Shown here one piece after another: positions 8,735-16,449 of a DNA stretch of 64,000 bases. Both the position numbers and the translations under genes were made by a program. Positions within the stretch are counted from its first letter, which is position 1, and each line of letters starts with the position of its first letter. Source of the stretch: Halanaeroarchaeum sp. HSR-CO (lineage in GTDB: Archaea > Halobacteriota > Halobacteria > Halobacteriales > Halobacteriaceae); the NCBI RefSeq assembly GCF_024972755.1, contig NZ_CP087724.1:868001-932000 (forward strand), read 5' to 3'. The notes under the pieces were generated by a model. It ran no database searches, was not told where the DNA came from, and saw nothing but the letters and a program-made list of their open reading frames with translations.

Positions 8735-9253
8735 ATGAAGAAGACGCCGACCGGCACCTCCGTCGGCGTGGACGACCCGTACGACCACGCGGGCGTCTGC
8801 GATCACGCGACCAGCGACGGGCGCTGCCGGTTCGCCTTCGACTTTCCGGGCCAGGACCCCGAGTTCTCCTCGGCCAGACGCGCCGAGGAGTTCCGGTGCC
8901 CTGTGGCGGACGACGAGTGGACCTGGGCCGACTGTCCCCATTATCGGTTCCGGGAAACGGACCGCGAGTGTGCGCGTTGTGGCCTCACGGAGCGCCGGGA
9001 CGCCCACGATGGCGGACGTCCACTGCTCGAGGAGCACCACCTCGCCTACGCCGACGACCGCGACGTCGGCCACGAGATAACGGTGTACCTCTGTCGGTGG
9101 TGTCACGCCAAGGTCCACGACTCGTGGGCGCGTGTGGGCGACGACACGAATCCAGATCCCGAGGCGCTGGCCGCCCGCGAGGAACGCCGGAGCAGGGAAC
9201 TCTCCGAACTCTCCTTCGAGTCGGCTGCCGACCGATTCGACACCGAGGACTGA
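8735..9253 (+). CDS. HNH-like zinc-binding protein of unknown function
   Basis: The 172-residue acidic protein is rich in Cys and His. Three parts stand out: CDHATSDGRCRF near 23-33, CPHYRFRETDRECARCGL near 67-84, and LEEHHLAYADDRDVGH followed by YLCRWCHAKVHDSW near 97-133. The last part resembles an HNH or zinc-finger core (EHH...CxxCHxxxH) as in HNH nucleases. Whether it cuts DNA or only binds zinc is not clear from sequence. The same architecture is familiar from haloarchaeal proteins of unknown function. Start chosen at the first ATG (MKKTPTGT), divergent from DUF192. Confidence 0.75.
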   Translation: MKKTPTGTSVGVDDPYDHAGVCDHATSDGRCRFAFDFPGQDPEFSSARRAEEFRCPVADDEWTWADCPHYRFRETDRECARCGLTERRDAHDGGRPLLEEHHLAYADDRDVGHEITVYLCRWCHAKVHDSWARVGDDTNPDPEALAAREERRSRELSELSFESAADRFDTED

Positions 9254-9274
9254 TCCGGGTTGTGGTGATGAGAT

Positions 9275-9283
9275 GAGTTTTTA
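9275..9283 (+). promoter_or_regulatory. TATA element for guaAA
   Basis: GAGTTTTTA is centred about 30 bases before the ATG at 9309 in a GC-rich gap; it fits a leaderless transcript. Confidence 0.5.
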
Positions 9284-9308
9284 GGGGCGTGCCGAATACC
9301 AAGTCCCA

Positions 9309-9860
9309 ATGACTCGTATCCTCGTCGTGGACAACCACGGCCAGTTCACGCACCTCGAGCATCGCATGTTACGCGACCTCGAGGGCGTGGAGACCGGCCT
9401 CGTCGACAACGACACCCCGCCCGAAGCGATCGACGCCGACGGCCTCGTGCTCTCCGGCGGTCCGAGCATGGAAGAAGCCGGTAACGCCGCGGACTACCTC
9501 GACCTGGACGTGCCGATCCTCGGCATCTGTCTCGGCATGCAACTCATGGCCGAGGCTCTCGGTGGCGAGGTGGGCGAGGGAGAGTACGGCGGGTACGCGG
9601 ACGTCGACGTCACCATCGTCGAGGAGGACGATCCGCTCGTCGGATCACTCGCGCCAGCGACCCGCGTCTGGGCGAGCCACGCGGACGAGGTCACGGTCCT
9701 GCCCGAGGGGTTCGAACGAACGGCGACGAGCGACGTCTGCGACATCGAGGCGATGAGCGATACCGACCGCGACCTGTACGGCGTCCAGTGGCATCCCGAG
9801 GTCGCTCACACCGAGGAGGGCGAGGCGGTCTTCGAGAACTTCAGAGCTATCTGCGAGTGA
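9309..9860 (+). CDS. guaAA: GMP synthase [glutamine-hydrolysing], subunit A (glutaminase)
   Basis: The 183-residue class I glutamine amidotransferase releases ammonia from glutamine for conversion of XMP to GMP by the separate synthetase subunit, as in archaea with split GMP synthase. The catalytic triad is visible: Cys74 in LGICLGMQL, and His162 and Glu164 in VQWHPEV. The oxyanion region VLSGGPS lies at 47-53. Length is typical for the archaeal A subunit. The synthetase subunit (GuaAB) is not in this window. DUF2070 follows one base after the stop, suggesting co-transcription. Confidence 0.93.
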   Translation: MTRILVVDNHGQFTHLEHRMLRDLEGVETGLVDNDTPPEAIDADGLVLSGGPSMEEAGNAADYLDLDVPILGICLGMQLMAEALGGEVGEGEYGGYADVDVTIVEEDDPLVGSLAPATRVWASHADEVTVLPEGFERTATSDVCDIEAMSDTDRDLYGVQWHPEVAHTEEGEAVFENFRAICE

Positions 9861-9861
9861 G

Positions 9862-11721
9862 ATGACGGAGACGCAGGGCGAACTCGCGGCGCTTTCGAAG
9901 TACATCTTCCGCGCGCCGAGTTGGCGGGCCACCGTCCCCTTTTCCCTGCTCATCGCCGCACTCGCGGGGGTCGCGGCCTTCGACTCCCGGTTCCTTCTCG
10001 AGGATATCTGGCAGGGGATCTTCTTCATCGGTGCGCCCACGCTCGTCTCGGCGGCGGCCACGACGCCCATCGACCGGTGGCTCGGCGGTCAACTCACGTT
10101 CACGCGCTCGTCTTTACTCGCGACCGTCGGCGAGGTCGTCCTGGTCGCGCTGGTGAGTCTCGCGGGTATCGTCACCGTCTTCACCGACCTGGGGCAGAAC
10201 TTCGTCTTCGACGTCCTCATCGCGGCGCTGGCGCTCGTCTTCGCCATCCGATTGCTCGTCGTCCTGGCGGTGTCGCGGACCTCCCCGCTGCTCGCGTCGA
10301 TCCCGGCGAGCATTCAGACGTTGACCTCGGGGCTGGTCCTGTTCGTCTACAGCGGGACGATGAACTACTTCTCCATCGGTGGTCCCTACCTCCAGGCCAT
10401 CCTCTCGCGAACCGAAGACGCCCCGTCGGAGATCACTCAGGCGTTCATCCCGAGCGATTTCGGGCTCCTCGTCGCGATGTCGGTGCTGTACGGCGTGGTT
10501 GCCTACGGATTCGTCCTCGCCATCGACCGCCCGTGGCAGCGGAGTCTCGGGGTGAGTTCTCTCGACTTCATCCAGGGGTTTATCGGCCACGTCGCCGAGG
10601 GGTCCCGAGAACTCGAGACGTTTTTCGAGCAGATCGGCGAGCGGTCGATCGTCCCGGTGACGGTCCTCTCGTTCCGCCGGGAGAAGGGGGACGAGAAGGC
10701 GCGGTTCGTGCTGCCGATGATCCATCCCGGCCCGATGGGCGAGATCGGGGGTGGGAATCTTCCCCAGCGAGTCGCCGAGTCGACCGCCGGACTGGCGTTT
10801 CCGCCCCACGCCACGGCAGGACACGACTTCAACCTGGTTACCGAACGCGAGGTCGGGACACTCATCGACGCGGCCGAGTCGGCCCTCGAGACCATCGACT
10901 ATCACGGCGAGGCCACGCCAGCGATACGGTCGGTCGAGGGCGAGGCCAAGATACTCGGGCAGCGGTTCGGCGAGGACGGTCTGCTCGTCTCCACGTTCGC
11001 GCCGACGTTCACCGACGATGTCGACTACTCGGTCGGCCTCACGACGATGGCGGAAGCACGGGTCGCGGGCCTTGAGGACGTGCTCCTGGTCGACGCGCAC
11101 AACTGTAACAATGGACTCGAGGGCGATGACCTTGGCCACGTCGTCCCCGGGAGTGGTCGCTCGTTCGAGATGATGCAGGCGGCGTCCGCCGCGGCGGACC
11201 GACTCGTCGAGGCCGACACGGAACCGATGGGACTCGGTACCGCGTGGGACCGAACGACCTGGCGTATCGAAGACGGCATCGGCCCCCTCGGCGTACGCGT
11301 CGCGGTCCTGGAGGTCGGCGAGCAACGAACCGGCTACGTTCTCATCGACGGCAACAACATGGAACCGGGACTTCGCGACCGACTCCTGGAGGCGGTCGAT
11401 GATCTCGATGCCATGGAGGTGATGACGACGGACACTCACGTGGTTAACACGGTCGAGTCGACGAACCAGGTCGGTGACGCCATCGAGGAGGCGGCACTGG
11501 TCGACCTCGTCGAGTCGCTGGTCGCAGAGGCACTCGAGGACGTCGAACCGGTGGAAGCCGGGATGGCGACCGAGCGGGCCGAAGTGACCGTCTTCGGTAA
11601 CGACCGCACGGAGACCCTCGCCAGCCAGGCGAACGCGGTCATCTCCATGGCTGGCTGGCTGGGAGCCGCCGTCATCGTCGCGACGGGAGCGATCAGTCTC
11701 CTGGTGTTCCTTGTCACCTGA
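9862..11721 (+). CDS. DUF2070 family membrane protein
   Basis: The 619-residue protein has about seven hydrophobic helices in residues 20-235, a large soluble domain (about 240-590), and a last hydrophobic helix at the C-terminus. The soluble part carries the family hallmarks PMIHPGPMGEIGGGNLP, HATAGHDFNLV and VDAHNCNNG. Conserved His, Asp and Asn in these patches suggest metal or phosphate chemistry, but the function is unknown. It sits 1 bp after guaAA, so the two probably share an mRNA. Confidence 0.85.
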   Translation: MTETQGELAALSKYIFRAPSWRATVPFSLLIAALAGVAAFDSRFLLEDIWQGIFFIGAPTLVSAAATTPIDRWLGGQLTFTRSSLLATVGEVVLVALVSLAGIVTVFTDLGQNFVFDVLIAALALVFAIRLLVVLAVSRTSPLLASIPASIQTLTSGLVLFVYSGTMNYFSIGGPYLQAILSRTEDAPSEITQAFIPSDFGLLVAMSVLYGVVAYGFVLAIDRPWQRSLGVSSLDFIQGFIGHVAEGSRELETFFEQIGERSIVPVTVLSFRREKGDEKARFVLPMIHPGPMGEIGGGNLPQRVAESTAGLAFPPHATAGHDFNLVTEREVGTLIDAAESALETIDYHGEATPAIRSVEGEAKILGQRFGEDGLLVSTFAPTFTDDVDYSVGLTTMAEARVAGLEDVLLVDAHNCNNGLEGDDLGHVVPGSGRSFEMMQAASAAADRLVEADTEPMGLGTAWDRTTWRIEDGIGPLGVRVAVLEVGEQRTGYVLIDGNNMEPGLRDRLLEAVDDLDAMEVMTTDTHVVNTVESTNQVGDAIEEAALVDLVESLVAEALEDVEPVEAGMATERAEVTVFGNDRTETLASQANAVISMAGWLGAAVIVATGAISLLVFLVT

Positions 11722-11750
11722 GACGATCCCTGGCTACCGGAAGAACCCGC

Positions 11751-11987
11751 TCACTCCGAGAACAGGTCGTCGACGGCCGCCCGTGCAGTGAGCGCCGCGT
11801 CGTCTGCTATCTGTTCGATGTCCTCCTCGACGTCCGGAGCGAACAGATAGACGTCGACGGTGAGGACACCGTCCTCGAAGGTGACGGTGACGTCGATATC
11901 GTCGACGTCGGACTGACGGAGTCGGGAGAAGACGAATCCCTGGGCCGCTTCTGCTGCCGTTTCGACGACCGTCTCGTCGCTCGGCAT
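11751..11987 (-). CDS. DUF3194 family protein
   Basis: A 78-residue acidic alpha/beta protein: an N-terminal helix (ETVVETAAEAAQGFVFSRL), a central strand pair (IDVTVTFEDGVLTVDVYLFA), then a helix to the C-terminus. It starts 5 bp after the stop of prefoldin beta in the same direction. This gene pair is a familiar haloarchaeal arrangement and suggests a link to protein folding or translation, with no activity proven by the sequence. Confidence 0.8.
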   Translation of the reverse strand: MPSDETVVETAAEAAQGFVFSRLRQSDVDDIDVTVTFEDGVLTVDVYLFAPDVEEDIEQIADDAALTARAAVDDLFSE

Positions 11988-11992
11988 CCGCC

Positions 11993-12391
11993 TTACGCGC
12001 CGCCGGGACCGCCGAGACCGCCGGGCGAGGGGGCGCCGCCGCCTCCGCCGCCACCGAGGAGGCCCTGCAGTTCCTCCTGGAGGGACTCGAACTGCTCGCG
12101 GACGCGGTCCTCCTGCTTCTCGAGGGTCTGGACGCGGACCTCGAGTCGGTCGACCTTCTCGTCGAGGTCCTCCTGGGCCTCGGCGTAGTCGGTCTTGATC
12201 ATCAGTTCGCCGACCTCGCGATACATCGTCGCGTCTTCGTCGATGTCCTCGAGCTCGTCGAGGGCGTTCTGAGCGTCGTTGAGCTGGTTGTTCGCCTGCT
12301 GCTTCTGGACGGCGACCTTCTGTGCCGTCTCTTGGAGCTCTTCGAGCTCTTCGATTTTCTCCTGCGCTTCAGGAGGCAAGTTACCCTGCAT
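11993..12391 (-). CDS. pfdB: Prefoldin subunit beta
   Basis: The 132-residue protein is a beta-type prefoldin, part of the hexameric jellyfish-shaped chaperone that hands unfolded proteins to the thermosome. It begins with [20 protein letters not shown], forms a helix, a beta hairpin around [14 protein letters not shown], and a second coiled-coil helix up to LQEELQGLL. It ends in a Gly/Pro-rich tail ([18 protein letters not shown]) that the core fold does not need. The start is the ATG at 12391; the long upstream frame on this strand is antisense to other genes. Confidence 0.93.
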   Translation of the reverse strand: MQGNLPPEAQEKIEELEELQETAQKVAVQKQQANNQLNDAQNALDELEDIDEDATMYREVGELMIKTDYAEAQEDLDEKVDRLEVRVQTLEKQEDRVREQFESLQEELQGLLGGGGGGGAPSPGGLGGPGGA

Positions 12392-12457
12392 ACCTGGCCC
12401 GAGGCGGTCCCCGCAGAAAAACCCCCGGTCTTGTCCTAAAGCGACGGTATCACTTTG

Positions 12458-12471
12458 ACGGTGGCCACCGT
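12458..12471 (+). promoter_or_regulatory. Perfect 14-bp palindrome upstream of uspA
   Basis: ACGGTGGCCACCGT lies 10 bases before the ATG at 12482 and inside the divergent gap to pfdB. It reads the same on both strands without mismatch and is a plausible repressor site covering the transcription start. Confidence 0.4.
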
Positions 12472-12481
12472 TGGTCGACGC

Positions 12482-12916
12482 ATGTACGATCGACTCCTCG
12501 TCCCGATCGATGGCAGTCCCGAGAGTCTCGAGGCGGTCGACGAGGCGGCGGCGCTCGCTGGGGCGCTCGACGCCGAACTGACGGGGCTGTACGTCGTCGA
12601 CACTCGGGATTACAGCACCATCCCCGAGGCGAAGTGGATCTCGCTCGCCGACGAACTCGAACGGGAGGGAGAACGCGCCCTGGAAGAAGCCGAACGACGG
12701 GCGGAGGCCGCGGGCGTCACGATGACAACGGTCGTCGACCGGGGCATCCCCCACGATTCCATTATCGAGTACGCGGACGAGATCGGTGCAGACGTCATCG
12801 TGATGTCGACGCACGGTCGGACCGGTCTCGACCGGTTCCTCCTCGGGAGCGTCACGGAGAAGGTGATCCGGAGCACCGAGTTGCCGGTGCTGGTGATCCG
12901 GGCGCAATCCACCTAA
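12482..12916 (+). CDS. Universal stress protein family (UspA)
   Basis: The 144-residue protein has a Rossmann-like Usp fold: [20 protein letters not shown] at the N-terminus, and the ATP-binding type glycine motif [20 protein letters not shown] (GxxGxx9GS) near 112-131, followed by [11 protein letters not shown]. The motif indicates an ATP-binding member. Such proteins respond to stress, but the client is unknown. I start at the ATG at 12482 because [12 protein letters not shown] is the usual N-terminus. It converges with the fluoride channel gene and overlaps it by 4 bp at the 3' end. Confidence 0.88.
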   Translation: MYDRLLVPIDGSPESLEAVDEAAALAGALDAELTGLYVVDTRDYSTIPEAKWISLADELEREGERALEEAERRAEAAGVTMTTVVDRGIPHDSIIEYADEIGADVIVMSTHGRTGLDRFLLGSVTEKVIRSTELPVLVIRAQST

Positions 12917-13275
12917 CCGAGGACGGCGAGGACGGCGTGGGCGACGCCGATGGCGACGACGCCCCCGACGATGGAGCTCACCGCGTTGACGACCGCACGA
13001 ACGCGTTCGCCCGTCTCCCAGAGGCGGACGGTCTCGTAGGAGAACGACGAGAAGGTCGTAAAGGACCCGGCCAGCCCCGTCCCGAAGAACAGGCCGAGCT
13101 GGCCGCCGACGCCGCCGAACGCGAGCACAGCGAGCAGGAACGATCCGAGGACGTTGACGGTGAACGTTCCGAGCGGGTAGTCCTCCACGTCGATCGTCTG
13201 GCCGACCAGGTGCCGGAGCACCGCGCCGAGTGCACCACCCGTTCCGACGACGTGTGCCGGGTCGACCGGGATCAT
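12913..13275 (-). CDS. crcB: Fluoride channel subunit CrcB/Fluc (second of pair)
   Basis: This 120-residue protein has four hydrophobic helices. Family signatures are [14 protein letters not shown] at the N-terminus, [16 protein letters not shown] in helix 2 and [15 protein letters not shown] in helix 3. The Asn of helix 2, the Phe pair and the Ser/Thr track line the fluoride pores. Fluc proteins pass F- out of the cytosol as dimers in opposed orientation. The start overlaps the stop of the partner crcB (13272-13664) by 4 bp, so two different subunits are made together, probably as a heterodimer. Confidence 0.92.
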   Translation of the reverse strand: MIPVDPAHVVGTGGALGAVLRHLVGQTIDVEDYPLGTFTVNVLGSFLLAVLAFGGVGGQLGLFFGTGLAGSFTTFSSFSYETVRLWETGERVRAVVNAVSSIVGGVVAIGVAHAVLAVLG

Positions 13276-13664
13276 CGGCGGTCACCCCCGTCCAGGCGGA
13301 GCGCCAGCCATCGACCGGCGAGGACCCCCGCGAAGCCGAGCGCGTAACTCGTCGTGACGTAGCCCACGCCGTAGATGCCGAACCCGACCGTCTCCAGGGC
13401 GAACGTGCTGTAGGTCGTAAACGAGGAGAGGAACCCGGTCCCCACCACGATACGGCTCCGTCGCGAGATGACCCCGGAGTACCGGGCCTCGTAGAGCAGG
13501 AATCCGAGCGCGAAACTCCCGAGGACGTTGACGAGCAGCGTGCCGGACGCCCCGCCGACCGCGTCGCCCACCAGGTGCCGCAGATTCGCCCCCGCGAACC
13601 CGCCGATCGCTATCAGGACGAGCGATTCGGCGGTTCGGATCGTGTCGGAGGTTCCCGCTGTCAT
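13272..13664 (-). CDS. crcB: Fluoride channel subunit CrcB/Fluc (first of pair)
   Basis: A 130-residue, four-helix membrane protein with [32 protein letters not shown] and [15 protein letters not shown], the same signatures as the downstream partner. The start at 13664 ([11 protein letters not shown]) gives the usual short cytoplasmic N-terminus; upstream residues in this frame are Arg-rich and not coding-like. Together with 12913-13275 it should form a dual-subunit channel for fluoride detoxification. The 164 bp upstream to htrA hold the promoters of both genes. Confidence 0.9.
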   Translation of the reverse strand: MTAGTSDTIRTAESLVLIAIGGFAGANLRHLVGDAVGGASGTLLVNVLGSFALGFLLYEARYSGVISRRSRIVVGTGFLSSFTTYSTFALETVGFGIYGVGYVTTSYALGFAGVLAGRWLALRLDGGDRR

Positions 13665-13828
13665 GTCTCTCCGCGATGGACAGCAGCCGTGGCGTCGGCG
13701 GTTGGGGCGGGCGGATTCCGTCGCCCGGTCGTGTCGTCTACCGGTCCGCGACGGTCTCGCAAAAGCGCTGTGGTCCACCGACGCCCGCGACGGACAGATT
13801 GGTAAGCCTACCCCCGATACGTGGAGGT

Positions 13829-14935
13829 ATGGCAGGACGTGCCCTTCGGGTCGGACTCGTGCTCGTGGTGACGGGCATCGTCGTCGGCGGGTCGGTCGGT
13901 GCCGTCATCGGTGCCTCGATGGTGCTGCCCGGCCCGGCCCTCCAGGCGCCGGGTGGCGTCGGGGATACACCAGTGACAGCGTCGCACGAGAACGCGACCG
14001 CGTACGAGCGACTGTACGAGCAATCCATCGACTCGGTCGTGAAGATAACGGTGACCGCCGAAGCGGGCTCCTCGCAGGGCTCAGGGTTCGTGTACGACGA
14101 CTCGCACATCGTGACGAACGAGCACGTTGTCGGATCCGTCGACGAGGTCGGCGTCCAGTTCGCCGACGGCAGTCATCGAACGGCGACCGTCGTGGGCGTC
14201 GACGCGTACACCGACCTCGCCGTGATCCGGGTACCGGCCATGCCCGATAGCGCCCGTCCCCTCCCGACGGCCGCGACCGATCCGCGTCCCGGCGAACCCG
14301 TCGTCGCCCTGGGTGCCCCGTTCGGACTCGAGGGGACCATCACTCACGGCATCGTTTCCGGGGTGAACCGCTCGATGCAGGTCGAAGGTGGGTTCGCCAT
14401 CCCCGATACGGTCCAGACCGATGCCCCGATCAACCCCGGCAACAGCGGCGGGCCGCTCGTCTCGAGCGACGGGGCGGTAGTGGGTGTCAATCGTGCGAAG
14501 GGTGGCGATAACGTCGGCTTCGCCATCTCCGCGGCCGTCGTCGACCGGGTGGTGCCCGAGCTCATCGAGGACGGGGAGTACGAACACGCCTACATGGGCA
14601 TCAGAAGCGTCCCCGTCACGCCCCAGCTCGCCGCGGTGAACGACCTGGAGCGCGCGTACGGGGTGATGATCGTCGAGACCGACGCGTCTGGCCCGTCCGA
14701 TACGGTGTTCCGAGTCGCCGAGACCCGTGACGTGGACGGTATCACCTACCCGACCGGCGGAGACGTCATCGTGGGTATTGGGGGCAAGGAGATCCACACC
14801 TCCCAGCAGCTATCTCGGTACCTCCTCCTGCACACGAATCCGGGCGAGACAGTCTCGGTGACGGTGATCCGCGACGGCCAACGGGAGACGGTCGAGGTGA
14901 CGCTGGACCGGCGGCCAGTCGTGGACGACGGCTAG
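13829..14935 (+). CDS. HtrA/DegP-like serine protease with PDZ domain
   Basis: The 368-residue protein is anchored by one N-terminal hydrophobic helix (about 6-31), with the rest outside the membrane. A trypsin-like domain follows: His99 in VTNEHVVG, Asp129 in AYTDLAVI and Ser206 in NPGNSGGPL form the triad. Residues 260-360 are a single PDZ domain (HAYMGIRSVPVTPQL, GDVIVGIGGKEI, TVSVTVIRDGQ). It should degrade or refold damaged exported proteins. Start chosen at the ATG directly after GGAGGT; the motif touches the ATG, so its use as a Shine-Dalgarno is uncertain. The 3' end overlaps the pcc1 stop by 2-3 bases on the other strand. Confidence 0.92.
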   Translation: MAGRALRVGLVLVVTGIVVGGSVGAVIGASMVLPGPALQAPGGVGDTPVTASHENATAYERLYEQSIDSVVKITVTAEAGSSQGSGFVYDDSHIVTNEHVVGSVDEVGVQFADGSHRTATVVGVDAYTDLAVIRVPAMPDSARPLPTAATDPRPGEPVVALGAPFGLEGTITHGIVSGVNRSMQVEGGFAIPDTVQTDAPINPGNSGGPLVSSDGAVVGVNRAKGGDNVGFAISAAVVDRVVPELIEDGEYEHAYMGIRSVPVTPQLAAVNDLERAYGVMIVETDASGPSDTVFRVAETRDVDGITYPTGGDVIVGIGGKEIHTSQQLSRYLLLHTNPGETVSVTVIRDGQRETVEVTLDRRPVVDDG

Positions 14936-15168
14936 AGGCCAGCAACCCGTTCGGCGACCTCGACGAGCGAGAGCCAGGTGTTCTGCCCCGCTCGCAGGGC
15001 AACCAGATCCGAGGCGGTCACGTCCACCGTTACGGTCGCCCCTTCGCGGTCGATACGCGCCTCGGTCCGGTCACCCTCGATATCGCCGACCTCGACGCCG
15101 ACGCTGCGCTCGACGATGGTGGCCGTCCGAACCGAATCGTAGGAAACCGTGAGCGTCGTGCGATGCAC
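14932..15168 (-). CDS. pcc1: KEOPS complex subunit Pcc1
   Basis: The 78-residue protein has the Pcc1 pattern: a beta strand HRTTLTVSYD, a charged middle, ARIDREGATVTVDVTASDLVALRAGQNTWLSLVEVAERV at the C-terminal helix. Pcc1 is the dimerising subunit of KEOPS, which makes the t6A modification on tRNAs reading ANN codons. The GTG at 15168 overlaps the rpoP stop (TAGTG), which both fixes the start and gives the normal family length. It is last in the L37ae-RpoP-Pcc1 operon. Confidence 0.8.
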   Translation of the reverse strand: MHRTTLTVSYDSVRTATIVERSVGVEVGDIEGDRTEARIDREGATVTVDVTASDLVALRAGQNTWLSLVEVAERVAGL

Positions 15169-15302
15169 TACTGCACGTCGACTTCTTTGACGTCGCGGCT
15201 CCGCTCTTTCAGGAGGACGCGATGTCCGCAGTAGGGACACCGCACGCCGCCGTACTCGTCGAGTTCGACGTCGCGTTTACAGCGGGAGCACTTGTACGCC
15301 AT
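15168..15302 (-). CDS. rpoP: DNA-directed RNA polymerase subunit P (Rpo12)
   Basis: A 44-residue zinc ribbon: [10 protein letters not shown] near the start and [15 protein letters not shown] toward the end give the CxxC...CxxC site. It is the archaeal counterpart of eukaryotic Rpb12 and bridges Rpo3 and the large subunit in RNA polymerase assembly. It starts 2 bp after the L37ae stop and its own stop overlaps the pcc1 start. Confidence 0.95.
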   Translation of the reverse strand: MAYKCSRCKRDVELDEYGGVRCPYCGHRVLLKERSRDVKEVDVQ

Positions 15303-15304
15303 GG

Positions 15305-15604
15305 TCAGTTCTCCGATTCCTCGGCCTCTTCGGCGGAGAGCGCGGTCCTGATGGACCGGCGGGTGGCCCGACCGCCGGGCGTCTCGGGACGGTACGCGCC
15401 GCCGGTGTACTTGTATCCACAGCGTCCACACTCCCAGATGCCGGTACCCTGCCGCGAGACGGCAGCGGACCCACAGCTGGGGCAGACGTGGTCGTCGTGC
15501 ATGTCGGATTCGATCTCGGAGACGCGGCGGCGGGCGACCCGGCCATATCTGGCACCGAATCGACCGGCGCTGCCGGTCTTCCCTGGTCCCTTGCGTGCAC
15601 CCAT
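15305..15604 (-). CDS. rpl37ae: 50S ribosomal protein L37ae
   Basis: The 99-residue ribosomal protein has the conserved basic N-terminus ([19 protein letters not shown]) and a C4 zinc ribbon, [11 protein letters not shown] and [15 protein letters not shown]. The acidic tail ([11 protein letters not shown]) is a halophilic addition. It is first in the operon with rpoP and pcc1. Start chosen at MGARKGPG, the usual N-terminus. Confidence 0.95.
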   Translation of the reverse strand: MGARKGPGKTGSAGRFGARYGRVARRRVSEIESDMHDDHVCPSCGSAAVSRQGTGIWECGRCGYKYTGGAYRPETPGGRATRRSIRTALSAEEAEESEN

Positions 15605-15676
15605 AGTACCCGTCTGTACCGCCGGTGCGCATAAAAACGTGTTGAGTCGAGACGCCCCCGTCTCCCGTCGCTACGG

Positions 15677-16405
15677 TCAGGTTTCCTCGCGAAGGTCGGC
15701 CTCCGAGAGGGCTCGATTCAGATCGTCTCGGACTCGCTCGCCGGTCTCCCGGTCCATCGCGGTCGTGACGATTCGATTCTCCTGGACCGAGGAGCCGTCG
15801 CGGATCAACAATCGCACGTTCCCGTTGTTATCCGCCCGCGTGGCCTTGGCCCGGACGCCGGTTCGCGATCCGGAACCGCCCGCGTCGATGGGTCCGGGGA
15901 TGATCTTCTTCACGTGGGGGTGGCCGGCGATGGTGGTGATGGCGCGCTCCCCGTCGCGGTTCCCGATGACCGTCGAATGCGCCCCGCCGATCTTCGCGGC
16001 CGCCGGTTTCTCGACGACGGCCAGGTCGCGGTCGCCCCGCCGGTCGAGGACAGCAGCCACCGGGTCACTGTTCGGCACCCGGTAGACCGGGTAGTGCAGG
16101 TCCGCGCGCACGGCGGTGATGACGTCGAGGTCGCCGGCGGCGTACACTGCTTCCGGGCGCTTCCGTCGGATCTCGTCGGCGATACGACCGGCGAAGTTCC
16201 GGTGCTGGACCGTCGACAGCTCCTCGTCGGTCTCTGGAACCGTCGTCACGTGGGTCTCGCCCAGCACCGTCTCGCCGTCGAGGATGGTGAGCGTCGCCCG
16301 TGAATCGGCCACCGAGACCACGACGGCGTCGGCGTTCTGCCCGTCACAGACCAGGCAGTAATCGCCCGGTCTGTCGAGGCTCCGGCCGCAGTGGCCACAC
16401 TGCAT
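15677..16405 (-). CDS. DUF2103 family zinc-binding protein
   Basis: The 242-residue protein starts with a zinc ribbon, [20 protein letters not shown] (two CxxC pairs). An alpha/beta domain follows with [40 protein letters not shown] and [20 protein letters not shown], segments strongly conserved in the haloarchaeal and methanogen family that I recall as DUF2103. No reaction has been assigned. It lies between the L37ae operon and truD in the same direction and may be co-expressed with them. The start is the ATG that begins the zinc ribbon. Confidence 0.78.
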   Translation of the reverse strand: MQCGHCGRSLDRPGDYCLVCDGQNADAVVVSVADSRATLTILDGETVLGETHVTTVPETDEELSTVQHRNFAGRIADEIRRKRPEAVYAAGDLDVITAVRADLHYPVYRVPNSDPVAAVLDRRGDRDLAVVEKPAAAKIGGAHSTVIGNRDGERAITTIAGHPHVKKIIPGPIDAGGSGSRTGVRAKATRADNNGNVRLLIRDGSSVQENRIVTTAMDRETGERVRDDLNRALSEADLREET

Positions 16406-16449
16406 ACTCGATGGGTCACGCTCGCTCGGTATATCGTCGGCGGTTGCAC

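Noticed and set aside
8677-8757. Longer DUF192 start (MPVGVFFISALG)
   Set aside because: It would overlap the divergent zinc protein start at 8735 and adds a non-family N-terminus.
11993-13285. 430-codon frame extending prefoldin beta upstream over uspA and crcB
   Set aside because: The sequence before [10 protein letters not shown] is Arg/Gly-rich and in a frame opposed to real genes. Prefoldin beta length is right only from 12391.
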